A DNA stretch of 59,638 nucleotides from Saksenaea vasiformis B4078 (Eukaryota > Mucoromycota > Mucoromycetes > Mucorales > Saksenaeaceae): NCBI GenBank assembly GCA_000697055.1, contig JNDT01002372.1, positions 1-59,638 of the forward strand. Direction: 5' to 3'. Position numbers and translations under genes: made by a program. The notes under the pieces were generated by a model, which saw only the letters and a program-made list of their open reading frames with translations, had not been told where the DNA came from and searched no databases. Below, piece after piece: positions 1 to 13,451 of this stretch (position 1 is its first letter; each line of letters begins with the position of its first letter).

Positions 1-325
1 TATACTATCCGTTCCTTTTACCCCACACCCACGACCTTTTCCCTGTCTCTCCACAGGGTTTTTCCTCCCCCCTCCCTTCTGAGCTGTCACGAGCAAATAT
101 GTCTGACCAAGACGCCGTGTTCAAATGTGACGTTAAATAAAAACCAAAAAAATTTTAAACGTATGTCGTATGCTTTGCGATGTCCCACGTGTACAATGAC
201 AAACTCAAACCAGCGAATACTGCCCTTCTCGGATTGGCGGACCTTCGGAATCAACTCCGACGACCCAAAGAGGACAATCAACGCAAAACAAAAAAAAAAG
301 TCAGTTAGTTGTATCATTCCCGACA

Positions 326-1398
326 ATGACAGGAGAGGATCGAGAACGTTTAGTTATGAACACCGAGCGACTTGAGAATCATGTAAAACGAGCTCAAGAA
401 CTTATTGCCAGTGACAAAAAGGAAGTTCCTCCATTCTGGGTCAACAAATATAAGAAGGAAGCTTCAAAGAACTGGGATCTGTTTTATAAGCGCAATACCA
501 CCAAGTTCTTCAAAGGTATACAAAGGGTCTGTGCTTGGCAGAAGTATCTCATCGCCATTGTTTTGAGTAGATCGCCACTGGACCGATCGCGAATTTGAGG
601 AACTTGCATGTAGCGAAACCCAGGAAAAGGTACCTTGAAATGCTACATGGTGAATCGTCTAATCTTTGTTGAAGAAAATATGTCTAGAGGTTGGTTGCGG
701 TGTTGGTAACTTTGTATTCCCTGCCTTGGAAGAAAACAAGAACCTGTTCATATATGCTTGCGATTTCTCCAAAAGAGCTGTTGACTTGGTCAAGGTACAT
801 CCCAAAAGTAAAAAAGCAATTTCCAATAACTGTGTCGAGTAGAGCAATGAGCTTTATGACGAGTCTCGATGCAAAGCCTTTACATGTGATTTGACTCAGG
901 ATCGACTGGCTGATACAATCCCACCAAACAGCCTGGATCTGGTATCGGCTATCTTTGTACTTTCAGCCATTCCACCTGAGAAACAGGCCACAGCAATTCA
1001 AAATATCTTTGAGGTATATAAGAAAAGTTCCAGAAAACACATTATTGACAACGGTAAAAATAAGGTACTGAAACCTGGAGGATATGTCCTATTCCGAGAT
1101 TACGGGCTGTACGATGAAGCTCAGATCAAATTCAGTGCTGCCTCTGACAAGAAACTCGATCAGAACCTTTACGTGCGCCAGGATGGTAAATTCCATTGCA
1201 GATTGGCCTAACACAGTACTGATATCAAATTCAGGTACAATGAGCTACTTTTTCTCTCTTGAAGATCTACGATCGAAGTTCGAAGAAGAAGGATTCAAGA
1301 CAGTCAAAAATGAATATATCTATCGTGAAACGACCAATCGACGTTTAGAACTGAGCGTCGATCGCATCTTTGCGCAAGCAAAATTTCAAAAACCATAG
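326..1398 (+). CDS. tRNA N3-methylcytidine methyltransferase, METTL2/Trm140 type
   Basis: A SAM-dependent methyltransferase of the METTL2/6/8-Trm140 family, expected to make 3-methylcytidine at position 32 in the anticodon loop of some tRNAs. Six exons were joined by eye: 326-515, 571-629, 675-794, 843-1013, 1065-1185 and 1235-1398. They keep one frame and give about 274 aa. The N-terminus has the family signature [20 protein letters not shown], followed by [11 protein letters not shown], the SAM motif [10 protein letters not shown], the acidic [22 protein letters not shown] and [13 protein letters not shown]. The ATG at 326 gives the conserved N-terminus; no earlier in-frame exon is convincing. 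The intron at 1014-1064 happens to stay open in frame, so an unspliced read can look coding. Family is secure; the exact tRNA substrates are inferred from the family. Confidence 0.9.
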
Positions 1399-1453
1399 AT
1401 TTCTCCTCTCCGTCTAATTTGTCTACTATCATACATTGTGTCAATACAATCAC

Positions 1454-2878
1454 TTATACTGCTGCATTGTATCCGTATTGGCCGCATAAGACGCGTAGCT
1501 TGTCTTTGAGTGAATCCAAAGTGAGGTAGGTACCCTTCAAGTGACGATTGCCGCTTGTGGGGTCAAATGCGGTACGTCCGTGCAGAACGCGACGATTAGC
1601 AAACATCACTTTGATAGAAATGAATATACGCATGGAATCACCGAGTTATAGCGCTTACCTAACTGTCCCGGCCGTAAGGTAATTTCATATCTGAGTCGTT
1701 CATCTTCGATATAATTAGCAAAGCGTTGGAACGCGCTGTAAAATGCTCTTGTTTCTGATGGTGAAAGATGATCGATGGGTCCTTGGAATTGAGGAGCGTA
1801 ATTGACGTGCATTTCCCATGCAGGGCCACTGTGTTCTTCAGCCGTGACAATGGTGGGGCGGCGATGGTACTGATGATGGCCATTATTGATGTAATGGAAG
1901 GTCACGGGAGTCTTGCTCAATATCTCATAGTCTTCGGGGTGGTTTTCCTTCAACATTTCGACAGCCCTGAAAGAGTCTACGAAGATACTAGAACCACCAG
2001 TAACACTGTTTTTCAGACTATGCAGTAATTGCACTCCTGGTGGACAATCGAGATACCTAAAATGGAATAACATAAGCTTATCGGTCCGTACTTTCACCAT
2101 TAACTTGCATAAGATCCATATGGAATCCAAGATACAGGCTGGTATAAGCGATGTTGATGGATTTGGCCAGGTTCTTAACATCAAAATCTCGACCATAAAA
2201 TGTTTCTTGAACAGGGCCGATACGTTCGGCAACCTGGGTAACCGCTTCATCCTCCGTTGGGACACCATCGAGGAAGACCAGTCCACGGTTGTATAGCCGT
2301 TGGACTACTTTATGTAAACCGGCGTCGGTTGTCATATAATCTTTATATTGCACCCAATCCAATGCGTATTCATCTCGATCCCATGTTTGTGGTTTAAGGT
2401 GATTGAAACGAAAGGATTCGCGAGTTGAACGTGAGGCATATTGCCCGAGAAACGACAATGGATATCGACTAATATGCTTCTCTTCTTTCTGCTTGTGTCG
2501 CAATGGCTTGTTCCACACAATCTCAGCAGCTTCTTCTGTGATGCGGACGGACGTCGGTGCAATGTCGAGCGGAACGTCGGCAGAGGAATGGAGCTTTTGA
2601 CGATTGCTTGGGTGGATGCATTGCTCGCATTGGCAATTGTCTCGCAGCCAAAGGAAACTATAGGTACCTTCACCTGCGGGCGTCTTCACGTGAAGCACGT
2701 CGTTGTCGTGCTTAGGTACAGTAGCAGTAGCGGCAGCAGTGCTCTGTGCTCGGCATGAACCGAGTCGGACAAGAGTTGTGGAAGCCAAAGGCCTATAAGG
2801 AATATGGCTTCTTCGCAGAAAACGGGTGGAAAACATACTGTGAAGAAGACAAGGAGCACCGAATTCCAACTTAGTCAT
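1454..2878 (-). CDS. Gamma-butyrobetaine/trimethyllysine dioxygenase-like enzyme (carnitine synthesis)
   Basis: Fe(II)/2-oxoglutarate dioxygenase of the BBOX/TMLH family, which hydroxylates gamma-butyrobetaine or trimethyllysine on the way to carnitine. Three exons on the minus strand (2878-2109, 2056-1659, 1608-1454) give about 440 aa. The first ~50 residues are rich in Arg, Ser and Ala, like a mitochondrial presequence. Next comes the zinc-binding WLRDNCQCEQCIHP segment of the N-terminal domain. The catalytic domain shows LYLGFHMDLM (HxD iron ligands), YLDCPPGVQLLHSLKNS, GGSSIFVDSF and the distal iron histidine in FANRRVLHGR, then GNRHLKGTYL. The intron 2057-2108 has a GCAAGT donor; only that GC-AG junction restores the conserved HMDLMYLDCPPG. 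It is divergent from the lipase gene (163 bp between start codons). BBOX and TMLH cannot be told apart here. Confidence 0.88.
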
Positions 2879-3041
2879 ACGATTCCCAATGGTGGGATGT
2901 GCCTGATTCATTCGCCGCTTTACTTGTTCCGAAAAGTGGGGTAACTGCCCTAAGATTCGCACCAGAATGCTACAAACATTCTTTCCAGAATACAAGATAT
3001 AAAAGAATGTAAACCGTTTCACACGTCTGTCCCTCCAAACA

Positions 3042-4603
3042 ATGAAGTTTAATACGACCTTAATTTTCACGATTCTACTGCTGTTTGTATCGCTAAACGG
3101 CAACAAAGTCCAAGGTCTTGACATTGGTAGCGCCACAACTTACCTTGCCTCGTTCCCAGCAGCGGTTTTAGAGGCATTGATTGGCACAGTGTCAAAGGCG
3201 GTGATTGCGCTTTTTATTACTGTTAACTACGACACGCCTTACTTGACGCAAAGCGGTGAGAAGACCTTTTTTCCGCCTGACTCCATTGTTGCCAGAGAGT
3301 TGGCGTATCATTCTGCTCTCGCAAGAACAGTTAACTGCAGAAAAAGCCTGAGCAAATGGGATTGTGAGTATTGTCAATTATTGTTACCAGACGGTGAGGT
3401 CGTCTTCGATTTTGCGACGCCCCGCTACGATGTTCATGGCCACGTCGTAAAGTCGCCACAGTAAGCCTAGAGCACATGTACTTTTGTTATTGGTGAATAA
3501 GTTCTTGCTTGCTAGAAATCGCGTTTTCTTCGTACAATTCCGAGGCGCAGGGAGTCTAGTCGATCGAGCTCAGGTAAACATTTTTTTTTCTCAATGACGA
3601 CTCCTCTGTGCTGAAATCGGCGCCTCTAGTTTGTCGTCCAAGATCTCATTCCTCATCCCGATATTCCTGGAGGCCATGTTCAGATGGGTAACTGATGACT
3701 GAAAAAACGCAGCAACGTTGTATTCATGCAGACGCTGAAAACAAAGGTTCCTGGTACGGTTACACGGATATCCGCGACCAGCTCATCAGCGTCGTAAAAG
3801 AGCAGATGGAGAAAAACCCAGGTTTCCGTGTGCACTTGATTGGGTAAACTCTACTGTCCTCTTGGGTCCCTCGTTATTAACTTTCTCCCAAGCCATTCAT
3901 GGGGTGGTACATTGGTATCATTCGCTATGGTAGACTTTATCAAATATATTCCCCAACTGAATAACACCAATATGGCAGTCTACACCTACGGTATGAGCGA
4001 TTGGTATGGCAACGCGTGAATTCTATTGACAACTATATTATGCAGGCAAAGCTCGTGTTGGCGATATAACCTACGCGCGCCACGTCCAACGCACAGGCGT
4101 TGAGATGAAACGCGTGGTTCATCGATGGGATGGTACACTGAACAAAAAAAAAAAAAGAGGAACACTAAGTATCCTATCATACTCTTTTTAATAGCCATCC
4201 CTCATTCGCCCTCTGTTCCGGAAGGTTTTATGGTAAGCGGTACTTAGCGAACCTTTCCCTAATGGTCACTCTCCAGCATGAAGGAACAGAATACTGGCAA
4301 CTGAACGATACACTCTCCGTTGGTAAGATTCCGTTTTTCTTTTATTTATTTTTTTCGTTATTCAATATGCCTGTAGTCCGTTGTAAAGGCACCGACGACT
4401 ATCCTGAGGTGAACAACTGCGCCAATGGATTGAACCTCGTCTCCCACGTTGACCATAGTTTGTAAGTTCTTTTCTAGAAAAGTCGAGAATATACTCACTT
4501 TTCCCTATTGAAAAGCTACATGCAAACCAATCAAGCCTGTGTTGGACATGCGGCGCTTTACGGCAAACAGCCATGCAAATATCACCCACAGTTACTCTGT
4601 TAA
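3042..4603 (+). CDS. Secreted triacylglycerol lipase, class 3 (Rhizomucor/Rhizopus type)
   Basis: An extracellular alpha/beta-hydrolase that should cleave triacylglycerols. Ten small exons (3042-3460, 3516-3573, 3630-3687, 3732-3843, 3893-3990, 4046-4132, 4195-4232, 4277-4322, 4377-4461, 4516-4603) join in frame to about 362 aa. The N-terminus is a clear signal peptide (a hydrophobic run to about residue 24, ending NKVQG). A propeptide-like stretch follows, then FFVQFRGAGS, the nucleophile elbow GHSWGG split by an intron, VYTYGKARVGD, the catalytic Asp in HRWDAIPHSPS and the catalytic His in SHVDHSFYM. Six or more Cys near the C-terminus fit a disulphide-rich secreted enzyme. A TATA-like ATATAAAAG lies at about 2997-3005. 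The stop codon overlaps an AATAAA and lies only 12 bp from the stop of the convergent phosphopantetheinyl transferase gene. The Trp after the active-site Ser is typical of fungal lipases. Confidence 0.92.
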
Positions 4604-4615
4604 ATAAAATAATGT

Positions 4616-5688
4616 TCAATATCTAGACAAATCATATATTTCAATGATATTTTTCTTTGTCTGTATGTCTTCTAATGTAATGGGAGTGTAAACAGAAGAG
4701 GTAGCATTGATTGCTTCGCCTAACTGCTGCGATGTTTGACAGAATTGCTGGAGCTCAGTTCCGAGCGATTGGGGTAATCCATCCTTGTAACCGCAGCAGA
4801 GCACCACGGGTGTGCAATTATCCAAATAGCTTAAATGATAGCACCAATTGGTGCTGACCTTTCCATCAACCTGCATTTGTATACCTCGGCTTCCCTACAA
4901 CAAGAAAATGAGTCTTTTTTTCCTCCGTGTAGTTGATAAACCGCACCGGATCGGCATTTTGAAAGCCAATCTTATTCAAATCGAAGGTTAGACCGACACC
5001 AAGAGCTTTGATGTAACTCTCTTTACAACCCCAAAGTTCGTAGAATATCTGTAGCTTCCTATCAGCATTATTTGCTATCAATTGCAACTCTTCATATGTA
5101 AGCTACAAAAGAATGAGTTTCCAAATGCTTGCCGATGCGTGTACCTGCGCCTGAAAGCTCTGAATAAACTCATCTACAGATTCATTTGTCGGTGTCTGCG
5201 CATGAACAACGTCGATGCCAACATGTAGACCAGGCTGGGTCGTCGCGGCAAAGACAACCCAATCGCCTTCGTGTGATGTGTTGTAATCAATCCATAATCC
5301 ATCGTCTCGTTCCTATTCTCTGATGTTATAAACAGTTGTTACATAACACAAGGCGTACAACAACAGGCTTGCCGCCTGCAAGACGACGAAATGTGAGCGC
5401 ATCCCAAGCGACACCGAGAAGCTGGGAAAAATAGTAGCGTCGCAGCAAAAGACTGCCCAAAGCTAAACACTGATCGTTAGCTCGTTTGTATCGGCTGACT
5501 GCAGCATGTTCTTCAACAGGTAACCATGCTAATGCTTCATTGAACTTTTCTACTTAATTAGCGGATGACATTGCTATTACGGTATGTTCTACCTTGTTTC
5601 CTACGAATGCATCCTTTACATTGAACGCTAACAAGGACGGAATGATCGAAGCATTGGCCATTCTAAGAACAGGCAGTGATTGAAACAT
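4616..5688 (-). CDS. LYS5: 4'-phosphopantetheinyl transferase (Lys5/Sfp type)
   Basis: Transfers the phosphopantetheine arm of CoA to carrier domains. In fungi the main client is alpha-aminoadipate reductase of lysine synthesis, plus any polyketide or nonribosomal synthetases. Sequence support: KRANDQCLALGSLLLRRY, the substrate segment EGDWVVFAATT, the metal-binding GIDVV, and the hallmark FYELWGCKESYIKALGVGL (WxxKESxxK). Several short introns split it: about 5633-5585; 5371-5330; another near 5145-5104; and one at about 4890. The ATG at 5688 gives MFQSLPVLRMANAS; the second Met, nine codons in, is an alternative. The C-terminal 60 residues after the catalytic core are not conserved by eye. 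Convergent with the lipase gene, with very short 3' spacing. Family call is strong; exact exon ends are approximate. Confidence 0.88.
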
Positions 5689-6269
5689 GGTGATACAAAG
5701 CTACAGTTTTTGTATCACGATGGCTTGGGAGCCCATGGCCCTTTCCTATGCCCTCAGTGAATAGGTAAATTATGTAAGTGCATCAGTTATCACGGTGGGA
5801 GACAATACTGCTTACTGAGCGAGGTTTTAAGATAAGCTATATGACCTTGCGCCTGCGAAGAGCCAAATTTAAGCTATGGAAGGGATCGAATACGCGGTCA
5901 TTTGTACGTCGACGCAGTCCTTCGACAGACTCGAAATGCATATAGATTATCTTAAAACGTTCTCATTGTTACTGAATGGGACAAGCTTGAATACCAGTTT
6001 AGTTGCTCCCAACGGCCAATCCTGCGACACATCTGTACCATTTTGGTGGGATTGGGAGATGTGTTGATGGGTTCCCGGTTTCCTTGGTGTAGCACTACTC
6101 TATAATGATAACCGCAACAAAGTGGCTAATGAAGACAAGCACAAGGATAACGTCTAGGACATCGTTACTGATTATTCTCCAGGCACATCAAACCCACTGC
6201 TTTTTTAGTGTTGATCGTATTTGAATTCGATGCTTTCTTTTTTTTATCAAGCAATCATAGTTCTAATAT
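5689..6269. other. Intergenic region, no supported gene
   Basis: About 580 bp between the start of the phosphopantetheinyl transferase gene and the stop of the zinc-finger gene. A 63-codon open frame on the plus strand (5876-6067) has no recognisable features and is probably chance. I see no RNA gene. The stretch should hold the promoter of the transferase and the 3' end of the zinc-finger gene. Confidence 0.5.
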
Positions 6270-8120
6270 CTACACTTCTACTAATTTTTGTAAACGTTCC
6301 ACAATGGCATGTCTCTCCTCCATTGTTGACACCGCTCTTTTGATCAATAGGCTATTATCTGATGGTGTTTGTGATAACAAATCGATGTGCTCCACCTCAT
6401 AAGCAAGTGGGCCATTGAGACGCCGTCTATCGAGCTCCCTGTGGGCAGTTGCAATAGCTGACAATACCTGTTATGCCAAATTTTATATGTATACGTATTC
6501 AGGTTTGCAATTTTGCCCGATATAACCTACCTCGACATCCACAAAATGATGTTCTAAAGATCCACCGATAGCGCTCGAAATACGTGTCTGGATAGAGCTA
6601 GATCGTACATGGTCATCTATAGGAGTGTTCGTATGAATCCGTAGAGTTATGCTAATACATACCCAGTTCAAGTGATATTAAAAGCGATAAAAACATGTTC
6701 CACAACGCAGAGATTAGATGTGAAGAATCATTCAGGGTGTTTTCAGCGTATATCATTCGCATATCCAGCGCTCGATGCTGCAGCTTCATGTTTTCATAAA
6801 TCTAGGACGTTTTATCTAGTGGTGAATCATAGTACTTTGAAAATACCTTGATGATATGTTGAAAACATCCAGCGCTATCATTTTTGCAGAAATCAAATCA
6901 TTGGAATTGTGCTACAATAAGGGACTTTCCTCCATCACGTACCTATTCTCGCTCGTTTCCAGCGCGGCTGCTATCATGAACAGTGCAATAGCAATCTTCT
7001 CAGAAGGTACACTGGTACCATTTATCCTAAACTCACTCTGGCTGCTTTCTTTTTGTGCAAACATGCCACCAGCTTCCTTAAGAGCAGCACACAAAGATGC
7101 TTTTTCATCCATGTGACAATTGAAAGCTAATTGCTTGCATTCTGCAACGACAATACGAGACTCTACTTGATCACAGTACTTCCCCTTTACATTCAGCATG
7201 ATGGTACATCATAACTTGATATTACCTTTGATATGTTTAGAAGCTTTTCAGGCTCCAGGCCCCATCCTTCACATAAAGCTTCAAGAAACAGGGTGCGTGC
7301 AGCATTTAAACTCCTGTTACCATGATAGATGCATAGCAATCGCGCAAGGACCATCAGGGCGGAGCGCAGTGCCATTTTGGTAGTGCCAGACGCACTTTTC
7401 AGGAACTGGACAAACGCATCTAAAGCCTCAGCTGTAGGACGTGGACTTTTGGAAGTATAAAGCACTGCATGCAAAGGACAGAAGAAAAGTTAGGCATATA
7501 TAGAGGGATTTTCCGTTTTACGTTTTATCAGATCCCAATAAAGTGGTGCAACCGCATCTGGATCGGACGAAATCTTTGGTATTTCCTGCAGTCGTTTTAA
7601 CGCGTCTAAACAAGTTTTCTCTTGAGCGATTATCCGACGTTATTACAAGGCTCATGTACCTTCTACCTCATGACTTAATGCTTCCTTTTGCGATACTATC
7701 TGTTTCTGCTTGGGGGGATTTGCTGTTTCGTTGCTTAGTCTTGCATATCGCATAAATCAACCACAGCAAACCTTTGTTGTTCTTCGACCCTTTTTTTTCA
7801 TTGGCGATATGCTTGGCACTTTTTAAATGATTATTCCACGTAGCCTCACCGCCAAACTTTTTCTTGCAGAATGTACAGTACAGGTTCGACGCCACTGCTT
7901 TTTCTGGCGGCTGTGATGGCGATGCCATCGGAGGCGCTTGTACTGCTGCATTCGTGGTGCTTGATCGATCAAATTCATTAAGACGGTACGGTGTGAGTTG
8001 AATTAATGGCGCAAATACTATCGTAAAGCATGAAACACGAAATCATGAGGGTAGCTAACTCCTACTGTTCAATGCGTCAACATTTAAGGCCGAATCTACG
8101 ATGGGTAAGTGATCAAACAT
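6270..8120 (-). CDS. Protein with a single U1/JAZ-type C2H2 zinc finger and a helical repeat-like body
   Basis: I do not recognise the full protein. The ATG at 8120 starts MFDHLPIVDSALNVDALNS, which splices over a ~46-bp intron to CAPLIQLTPYRLNEFDRSST and then to the finger YCTFCKKKFGG...NNHLKSAKH (CxxC-x12-H-x5-H), the spacing of RNA-binding U1/zf-met fingers. A Lys-rich linker follows. The rest is helical: ALKRLQEIPKISSDPDAVAPLYWDLI, then RSALMVLARLLCIYHGNRSLNAARTLF and KASLCAALKEAGGMFAQKESSQ, then IAIALFMIAAAL, ending at the stop at 6270. This resembles TPR/armadillo-like arrays. At least seven short introns are needed. A TATAAAA-like site lies about 35 bp upstream of the start. Nuclear RNA binding is an inference from the finger only. 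Confidence 0.65.
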
Positions 8121-8413
8121 GTTAGCTGAGATTTTCCACAAGTCACCATAACGAATTTTATATTGTGGATTGGCACGCCGTCAAAGGGTAACAAACAAAA
8201 CACATCCTTTACACCTGGACAGGCTCTGCGTTTGATTGATAGCAATGGGCAAACTATCTCGATGCATGTATCAACAGATGATTTTGTAGGAGTTCGAGAC
8301 AACGTTTGCTACAATCTTCAACGGTAGTAATTTATTAAGAAAAGTATACAAGCAACAATGGGTTTTCGACTACTGCGGAATCGAAACAGCCAGTTGAAAT
8401 TGTTCAAGTCTTC

Positions 8414-9907
<1,494 letters not shown>

Positions 9908-11755
9908 AATAAAGAGTAAACGAAGAAATAAAAGAAGAAGAAGAAAGGAAAAAAGGAAAAGGACCCAACAAAACTATAGTTCAACTGCGTCTTCCTTTAA
10001 AAACGGGCATTCGCCACTCAGTACACTAAAAATACGTCATTGGGTCAGATGGTCAATTTCGAACGCCGCGCAGCCAGCATCGTCGTGGCTACTCCCTTCT
10101 CTTCACTCTCCTCGCCTGATATCAATAGATGAAAGTCCACCGATGTGGTATCTGAACGTTATATTCCAGAGTGAATTGATAAAATAAAAAAGACAACTTT
10201 TGACTTCATATAAAATTCGAGAGATATTGCCCCTACAGTTTTATGAGCGCATATTAAGAGATCTGGGACTTAACCAGGGCTTTTTATCGTCACATATCAG
10301 TTGGACGTCCCGTACGCTACCATAAACTGTTTCCAGGAAATTACCGTATGCTATAGATTATTTTGATACTTAACGGAAAAACAAGCTCCAATTACGCCAG
10401 ATTACTCGTGAAGGTTCCACCTGATCGTTATTGGTAGGCCATCCCTGTTTCAGTATAAATAGATGGATGTCATTCCTTTGCATAACAAAGTGGAAGGATG
10501 TGTGTTTCCGAGTGCCTTCTGGAACCCAGGTATCTTAATCATATGGATACACATGCAAATGTCATAGTGACAAATTCGATTAAAAATAGTTCCTCTTTTA
10601 GAAGTCGATTCATTATCTATCCGTTCACCATATATCCATTTTCCAGTAATTTTCGCAGAAGAAAACGAAAATGGATATGCTGTGTACGACCGATATAGAG
10701 CAGTCCACAGTGTCGTAGTACCGATGGCCCACTCATCACCAAGGAGAGGGAAACGTCTCAACAAATTAAAGATAATGAAGAGAAAAGAGCGTAATACCTG
10801 GCCCTACCAGGTTGTATTTTGCCAAAAGCACTACTCGGCTTGTAAAAAAGAATAGGGAATAGCGGGAGAGGTAAATTTAACCATTAACATTGGTCTGCAA
10901 AAGGAGTTAATAAACCTCAATTCGTTTCTCGTTATCTTACGCGTACGATGTCGTGACTCATCAACTTCACGTTTTGTGCCCATGCACGCAACGGTTGGTA
11001 TGCCACAGGAAATTTTGTAAGGGGATGCCGACAAACAAAAGAAGAATATTTTAACATGGCCATAGTAAGATAGGCGCAAAGTATTCCCGACACCAGCAGG
11101 TTAGATTTATGCTGCAGTTTTACGTCCCGTGCCAAGACTATGGGTAGTTCCTGATCGCTTGCAAGTTTTTCTCGGTCCGACAAATCGGCGGATGGGAGTT
11201 CCTCCGATGTCACAAGTTTCATTTATCCTTAGTTTGATTGTTGCGGTTATGTATGCAACAGGTTATCCATTTACAGTTTGTATCTGTGCAGATGAACTCC
11301 TTAAAAAAAGAAAAGGCCATGCAACAAAAATTGGCAACAAATGCATCGGCGCATAAAATTCTCCTTGGTTTTTTTTACGAGTTGCGCTGTTTGGTTCGTC
11401 AGAGTATGATATATGGTATGGGTTGGACGATGCAGGGTTCAAAGCATAAAACCTGCTTGCCGAAGGAAAGAAAGTTGTACAATGGGATGGTGATATTGAC
11501 ACGATAGCAGAGTTGGCACAGCAACTTGGATAAGACTCCGCTGTAAAATTTGACACCATGCATGCATATACACGGATACCGATAGTCTCCATAGATGTTC
11601 AATTGCACCTCGTCAGTTAAGCATATGCTTTTTTATTTACTAGGAACAAAAAATGGAGATACATACACATGAGATTGAGTGGTACAAACTCGCTGCAGTG
11701 GCAACCAACTTAGCGTTTTGCTTTTCCACACGAATGTATTTTAGGTTGAATAAAG
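9908..11755. other. 1.85-kb intergenic region with only weak open frames
   Basis: Upstream of the protease gene is a purine-rich run (about 9905-9970), likely its leader or promoter. Beyond 10000 the DNA is AT-rich. A minus-strand frame at 10932-11222 (96 codons, one hydrophobic segment LLVSGILCAYLTMAML) and a plus-strand ATG at 11208 starting MSQVSFILSLIVAVMYATG (signal-like) overlap each other on opposite strands. At most one could be real, and I cannot decide from sequence. No RNA gene or transposon was recognised. Confidence 0.4.
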
Positions 11756-13304
11756 TTAATCTTCCTCATTAGGTGATACATCATCTGATGGTATGGGAAG
11801 AGCGTCATCACCACCACTTGAGTCTGTCTTTGTATCTTCCATCTCCTGTAATTCTGCTGGAAGCTGCTCGAACACAGCGTTAATCTTCTTCCAGACGTTT
11901 TGCCCAAACGATCTCCAGGCAATAGCAGCACATATGAGCTCAATCATGGCAAACAAGGCAATGAACACGATGGATGTTGGCAAGCGGTGATGATACATGT
12001 AATATCTTGAAAAAATCGGTTAGTATGCAGAAGTCTCACTTGACTCGTATTGAACGTACCTCAATCCACGGAAGTCGGCGATGACTTGTAACTGGGCATC
12101 GTATACTTGGACACGCGAATTTGACAACGTCACTGTTGCTTTTGTCATTGGACGAGACTAGGACATAATTGAGCGACCCTATTTCCCACCTGACTCATGT
12201 GTACCTTGTGCTCCATAAATCCTTCCATCATAGGCACTATTACTGTTTGACTCTCTTCTGCTAGTCCGACAAGTAACGGAAGAGCCTTTGCCAAGACATG
12301 CAAGATGCGTTGCGCTCCGGACTGGTATCGCAAAATCGCCTTGTGTTTGAAAAGTGAGATCAGCCCATTGGTGCTCTGCTGGAAAAATGCAACGATAGAG
12401 CACTTACCGGTCGGCTTGAATACATGAGTGAAGTTCCGTTCGTTGTTTGAAGATCGACAGTAACCATGAAGTTTCCTGCACAGACATCAATGTCATTTTC
12501 TCCGACGAAGAATGTTTACCAATGTCAAAATTGATATCGGATGTTGGCACGTGTAATCGAACGGATACATCGTAAGCTTGCTCGTGTCTAAGAGGCTGAT
12601 ATCCGGAAATAATGATAAGCTACGAGTCCATATTATATCAACTCGAGATGATCACTTACAGCATAACTTCGTACCCCTCTTGTAAGGTCAACAACGTCAG
12701 TGGGTATCGCATAGGTTCCGTACTGAAACCAAATTGGCTCGACGTGCGTAATTTGTGGTACATAGCGGCGATAAAACATCAAGTAGGCTGCTATACTTGT
12801 CATCAAAAGCCAAGCAGCCGTTATAATAACTATCACTGTCTTGACAGCAGTGCGCTGTGCTCTCGGGGCAAACAGAATTCTGAAAACCGGCCGACATACT
12901 CTTTTCAACAGGGAGGCCACCATAACCAAAACGGGATGCCATTGTATAGGTTCCGGCTTCAAACTTTCTTCTTCGTCGTCGTCTTCCTGCGTTGTTTCCA
13001 TCAAGAGATGGTCTTCTTCTCCCGAAATGGGAGGGTGCTGATCGTCGTCATTATCATCGTGTGTTGTGGGAACGACGTGAAAGTTGTCTGGCTACAGCAT
13101 GCGTTGGTATTTTGTAACCTTACACTTTACAAAGCTACTTACTCGCTCAATGCCAGACTGATCGTCCGTATCTGAATCCTGCTTTACTGGCATGACAAAG
13201 TATGGAAGAAGGAAACGAGTCAGGACATAATCACTCGAGACAAGGCCATGTGAAAAGCAAAATTTGATTCTCCGATGATCTTTATGCTGCTTTTTTCGAG
13301 ACAT
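11756..13304 (-). CDS. SEI1: Seipin (lipid-droplet biogenesis protein)
   Basis: Seipin oligomerises in the ER membrane and controls lipid-droplet formation at ER-droplet contacts. Exons join to a protein with an acidic N-terminal cytosolic region (QEDDDEEESLKPEP), a first membrane helix (VVIVIITAAWLLMTSIAAYLMFY), and the lumenal beta-sandwich with the diagnostic LIISGYQPLRHEQAYDVS, LHVPTSDINFDIGNFMVTVDLQT and SRPAILRYQS. A second membrane helix (SIVFIALFAMIELICAAIAW) and an acidic C-terminal tail ending SPNEED follow. The stop is at 11756. The ATG at 13304 gives a basic leader MSRKKQHKDHRR, with a second Met about 38 codons in (MPVKQDSDTDDQSG) as an alternative start. Introns are about 45-60 bp. 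A long cytosolic N-terminus makes it larger than yeast Sei1 and more like filamentous-fungal or animal seipin. Confidence 0.88.
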
Positions 13305-13451
13305 GGTAAGCTCAAGTTGGCTGTCGTTATGTTTAATCGATTACAAAAATCATTATTAGCCCATCATTCGGGCGCCTTTTTTAAAAAAAAAATGTGAAGT
13401 AACTGTCCTTTGCAACACGATCAAAAAAGAAAAAGCTAAAAGTTTTGGTAT

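Noticed and set aside
127..375. Plus-strand frame upstream of the methyltransferase start
   Set aside because: It is in another frame and ends just after the ATG at 326; it probably reflects the 5' leader.
10450..10764. 104-codon minus-strand frame
   Set aside because: No recognisable domain, no splice or promoter context and composition like the surrounding intergenic DNA.
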